DNA of 64,000 bases from Baylisascaris procyonis. Its lineage: Eukaryota > Nematoda > Chromadorea > Rhabditida > Ascarididae. Below, in pieces: positions 62,401 to 64,000 of the stretch. Under the pieces are notes generated by a model. That model saw nothing but the letters and a program-made list of their open reading frames with translations. It had not been told where the DNA came from and ran no database searches. Location: NCBI GenBank assembly GCA_037389465.1, contig JAZARR010000110.1:1-64000 (forward strand). Direction: 5' to 3'. The stretch's first letter is position 1, and the number at the start of each line of letters is the position of its first letter. Made by a program: the position numbers and the translations under genes.

Positions 62401-63966
62401 TACGTCCTGCAATTGAGAGAGCATCCTGCTGGACTGTCCTGTTGAATGCTATCCGAGGCACATAAAACCAGTGCGCATCCGAAGTCATTTAGAAGTTTTC
62501 AGCTGATCCTGCCCACTGTAACCTGAAAAAGGTTGTTTAAGTTTGGTGGAAAATTATTATTCGTTGGGACACCGTAAAATATATTTCGCAGTTTCCTTTC
62601 TTCTTTTTTTTCTTTGTTTAAGAAAAATCTGTGGACATGTTCGTATTTTTTCTTTCACAAATTTTGCTTCGAGGTCCAGTAATCCGTTGTAGCACAATTT
62701 ACATGGTGAGGATCCAAGCTTGTTCTGAACCCATGCTTTGGATATCAGGCAAGTTTTAAGACTCTTTGGTTGTTTACCCCTCCCCCTTCCTCCTCAATCT
62801 TCAGATTCCTCACTTTACACGCGGCAGGAAGAGGGGTAAAAGATTTACGTGGTTATACTTTCCCAGCGAAATGCCCGAAAAGCAACACGTAAAAGGTTCC
62901 TTAAACAGGGAGAAGTAAGCGGAAAAGGTTCTTGTGTGGTGCTTTTCAATGCTCACAAGCTCCTGTCTATCGATTTTCAACACGCAGATGCATCCCTTAT
63001 TAAAAGTGCATTTTTTCACCTTTCATTTCCTTCGAAATTATTTTTTTAGGTCTTGCATATTGCTTCTGAAGTTTTGCTGCTCTCTTCTAGCATCAGTTTG
63101 CAAGGGAACGAATAATCCATTAAATTCGTCTTTGTTAGAACAAAGACCATTTTTTGGAAGTTTCCAAGAAGAGTGAACTTTGCCCACTTAAACGAAGCAA
63201 GAGCAAAGCGAACTTGGAAAGTAAGTTAGGTTCAGCCTTAGCCAGTTAAAAAGAAAAGGGCTGAAAATTTAAAATTCGAAACAGTCTGTTTCCAGTAGAG
63301 TGTTTATTTTATTTCTGATTAGCCAGAAACATATGCGCAATTTAAGCAAAAAGGAGTGAGCGCTTCCTTCCCTAATCCTTCTTGCTCAGTCTCGAATGGA
63401 TAGCTTTGACTAAGATCTTCTGGTTTTCCATGCCGTTGGGGATTGCAAGTGGTTTTTCCGATCAGAGCTTGGTTTTTTGCTAATGTAAATGGTGCAATTA
63501 ACCAGATGGTTCTTGAGGGTCGGAATGACTACTCTTTTGTGATCTCCTTCTCTAAAAAGTGAACTTTGTAGCTATTGGTTCGACCATAAAATGCACTTTT
63601 TGGTGCCAGTCAAAGTTTATTTTATGAAGCATTGCAAATATCGCTATGGTACTCCTTATGTTCCCAGATCTGTAAATGTTTATTTTTATGGGGGATAAAA
63701 GGAGGGTGCTCAAGAATTGATAGCTGACGATGCTGGCATTCGGCCGGAGGTTGTTTGGGATGCCTGGCCCCGCTGCAATAAGACCAGCGTACATCCGATG
63801 AGCACGAGCATACATTGGATAGACTAGCGTTACCCCTGTTAGACGTCTATTCTTTTTGTTGAAGTTGAGTGACTCTGCAATTTTTCAGGCTATAGCACAT
63901 GCAATAAACGAGACTGGTGCAACTTTGTTGGTGACATCGGCTGAACTATTGCCAAAAATCATGGGC
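59425..63966 (+). CDS. acs-4: Long-chain acyl-CoA synthetase, ACSL3/4 type, 5' part (continues beyond window)
   Basis: It activates long-chain fatty acids to acyl-CoA at ER/lipid-droplet membranes with ATP and CoA. Exons: 59425-59628, 59678-59815, 60625-60822, 61392-61496, 62063-62167, 63889-63966 (donor GGC|GTAAGC). All are phase 0, giving 276 residues here of an expected 700 or so. Residues 70-100 form a hydrophobic anchor (WIRVIIWILRAWFYV...NYIPYELF) like the N-terminal membrane segment of ACSL3/4. Family blocks follow: DTVDKVFTYVVQKYGDK, ALGTRELL, QPNGRVFEK, VVIFAETRADW, LPIVTVYATLGEEAIAHAINET and LLVTSAELL. The P-loop TSGSTGxPKG lies outside. The start is the first ATG of the open exon, soon after an ATCAG acceptor; its first 68 residues have no similarity I can recall and are less certain. 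The symbol is provisional: acs-17 is the other C. elegans ACSL3/4-like candidate. Confidence 0.88.
59816..60624 (+). other. ACSL intron 2
   Basis: This 809-nt intron (donor AAG|GTCAGT, acceptor AATACAG) contains open frames on both strands near 60185-60436 without recognisable product. Confidence 0.8.
60823..62062 (+). other. ACSL introns 3 and 4
   Basis: Introns at 60823-61391 and 61497-62062 flank the exon encoding GEYKWESYEDV. Both are GT-AG. Nothing else was recognised. Confidence 0.8.
62168..63888 (+). other. ACSL intron 5 (1.7 kb)
   Basis: The donor is GAG|GTATTT and the acceptor TTTTTCAG. It follows YATLGEE directly. Open frames on both strands (62246-62488, 63552-63815) have no recognisable domain, and no repeat was seen. 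Confidence 0.8.
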
Positions 63967-64000
63967 GTAAGCCGGCAATGTGCTTCACTGAATGCGTTGG

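Overview
The window is the left end of a nematode chromosome. It opens with about 5.7 kb of (GCCTAA)n, the complement of the nematode telomere repeat TTAGGC, in the orientation expected for a left chromosome end. The genes that follow have many short exons joined by GT-AG (twice GC-AG) introns, mostly 0.3-3.3 kb long. TTTCAG-type acceptors sit just before several start codons and look like spliced-leader sites. The large introns argue against Caenorhabditis and suit a parasitic clade V (strongylid-like) worm. That species-level guess is an inference.

Layout: telomere (1-5694); a gene-poor subtelomere (5695-11111); abce-1/ABCE1/Rli1 on the minus strand (24817 down to 11112; 13 exons, 609 aa, complete); a 4.1 kb divergent intergenic gap; a phospholipase B-like (PLBD/LAMA-like) lysosomal hydrolase on plus (28945-42095; 13 exons, 584 aa, complete); a repeat-bearing gap; vps-22/SNF8 (ESCRT-II) on plus (47033-53218; 5 exons, 267 aa, complete); a second gap; and the 5' part of a long-chain acyl-CoA synthetase of the ACSL3/4 group on plus (57933 or 59425 to beyond 64000), with two apparent alternative first exons. 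Exons were placed by reading splice sites, checking that codon phase closes at every junction, and comparing with the conserved protein families from memory.

The four genes do not form a pathway or operon: they serve ribosome recycling, lysosomal hydrolysis, endosomal sorting and lipid activation. As I recall, the C. elegans relatives (abce-1, a PLBD gene, vps-22, acs-4) all lie on chromosome III, which would make this an end of the chromosome III-equivalent element. I found no bacterial-type system, CRISPR array, intact transposon, rRNA or convincing tRNA. The most interesting points are two GC-AG introns in neighbouring genes, the alternative N-terminal exons of the ACSL gene, a strong isolated hairpin between vps-22 and ACSL, 10-11 nt phased T-tract/A-tract arrays, and an error-like distal telomere end.
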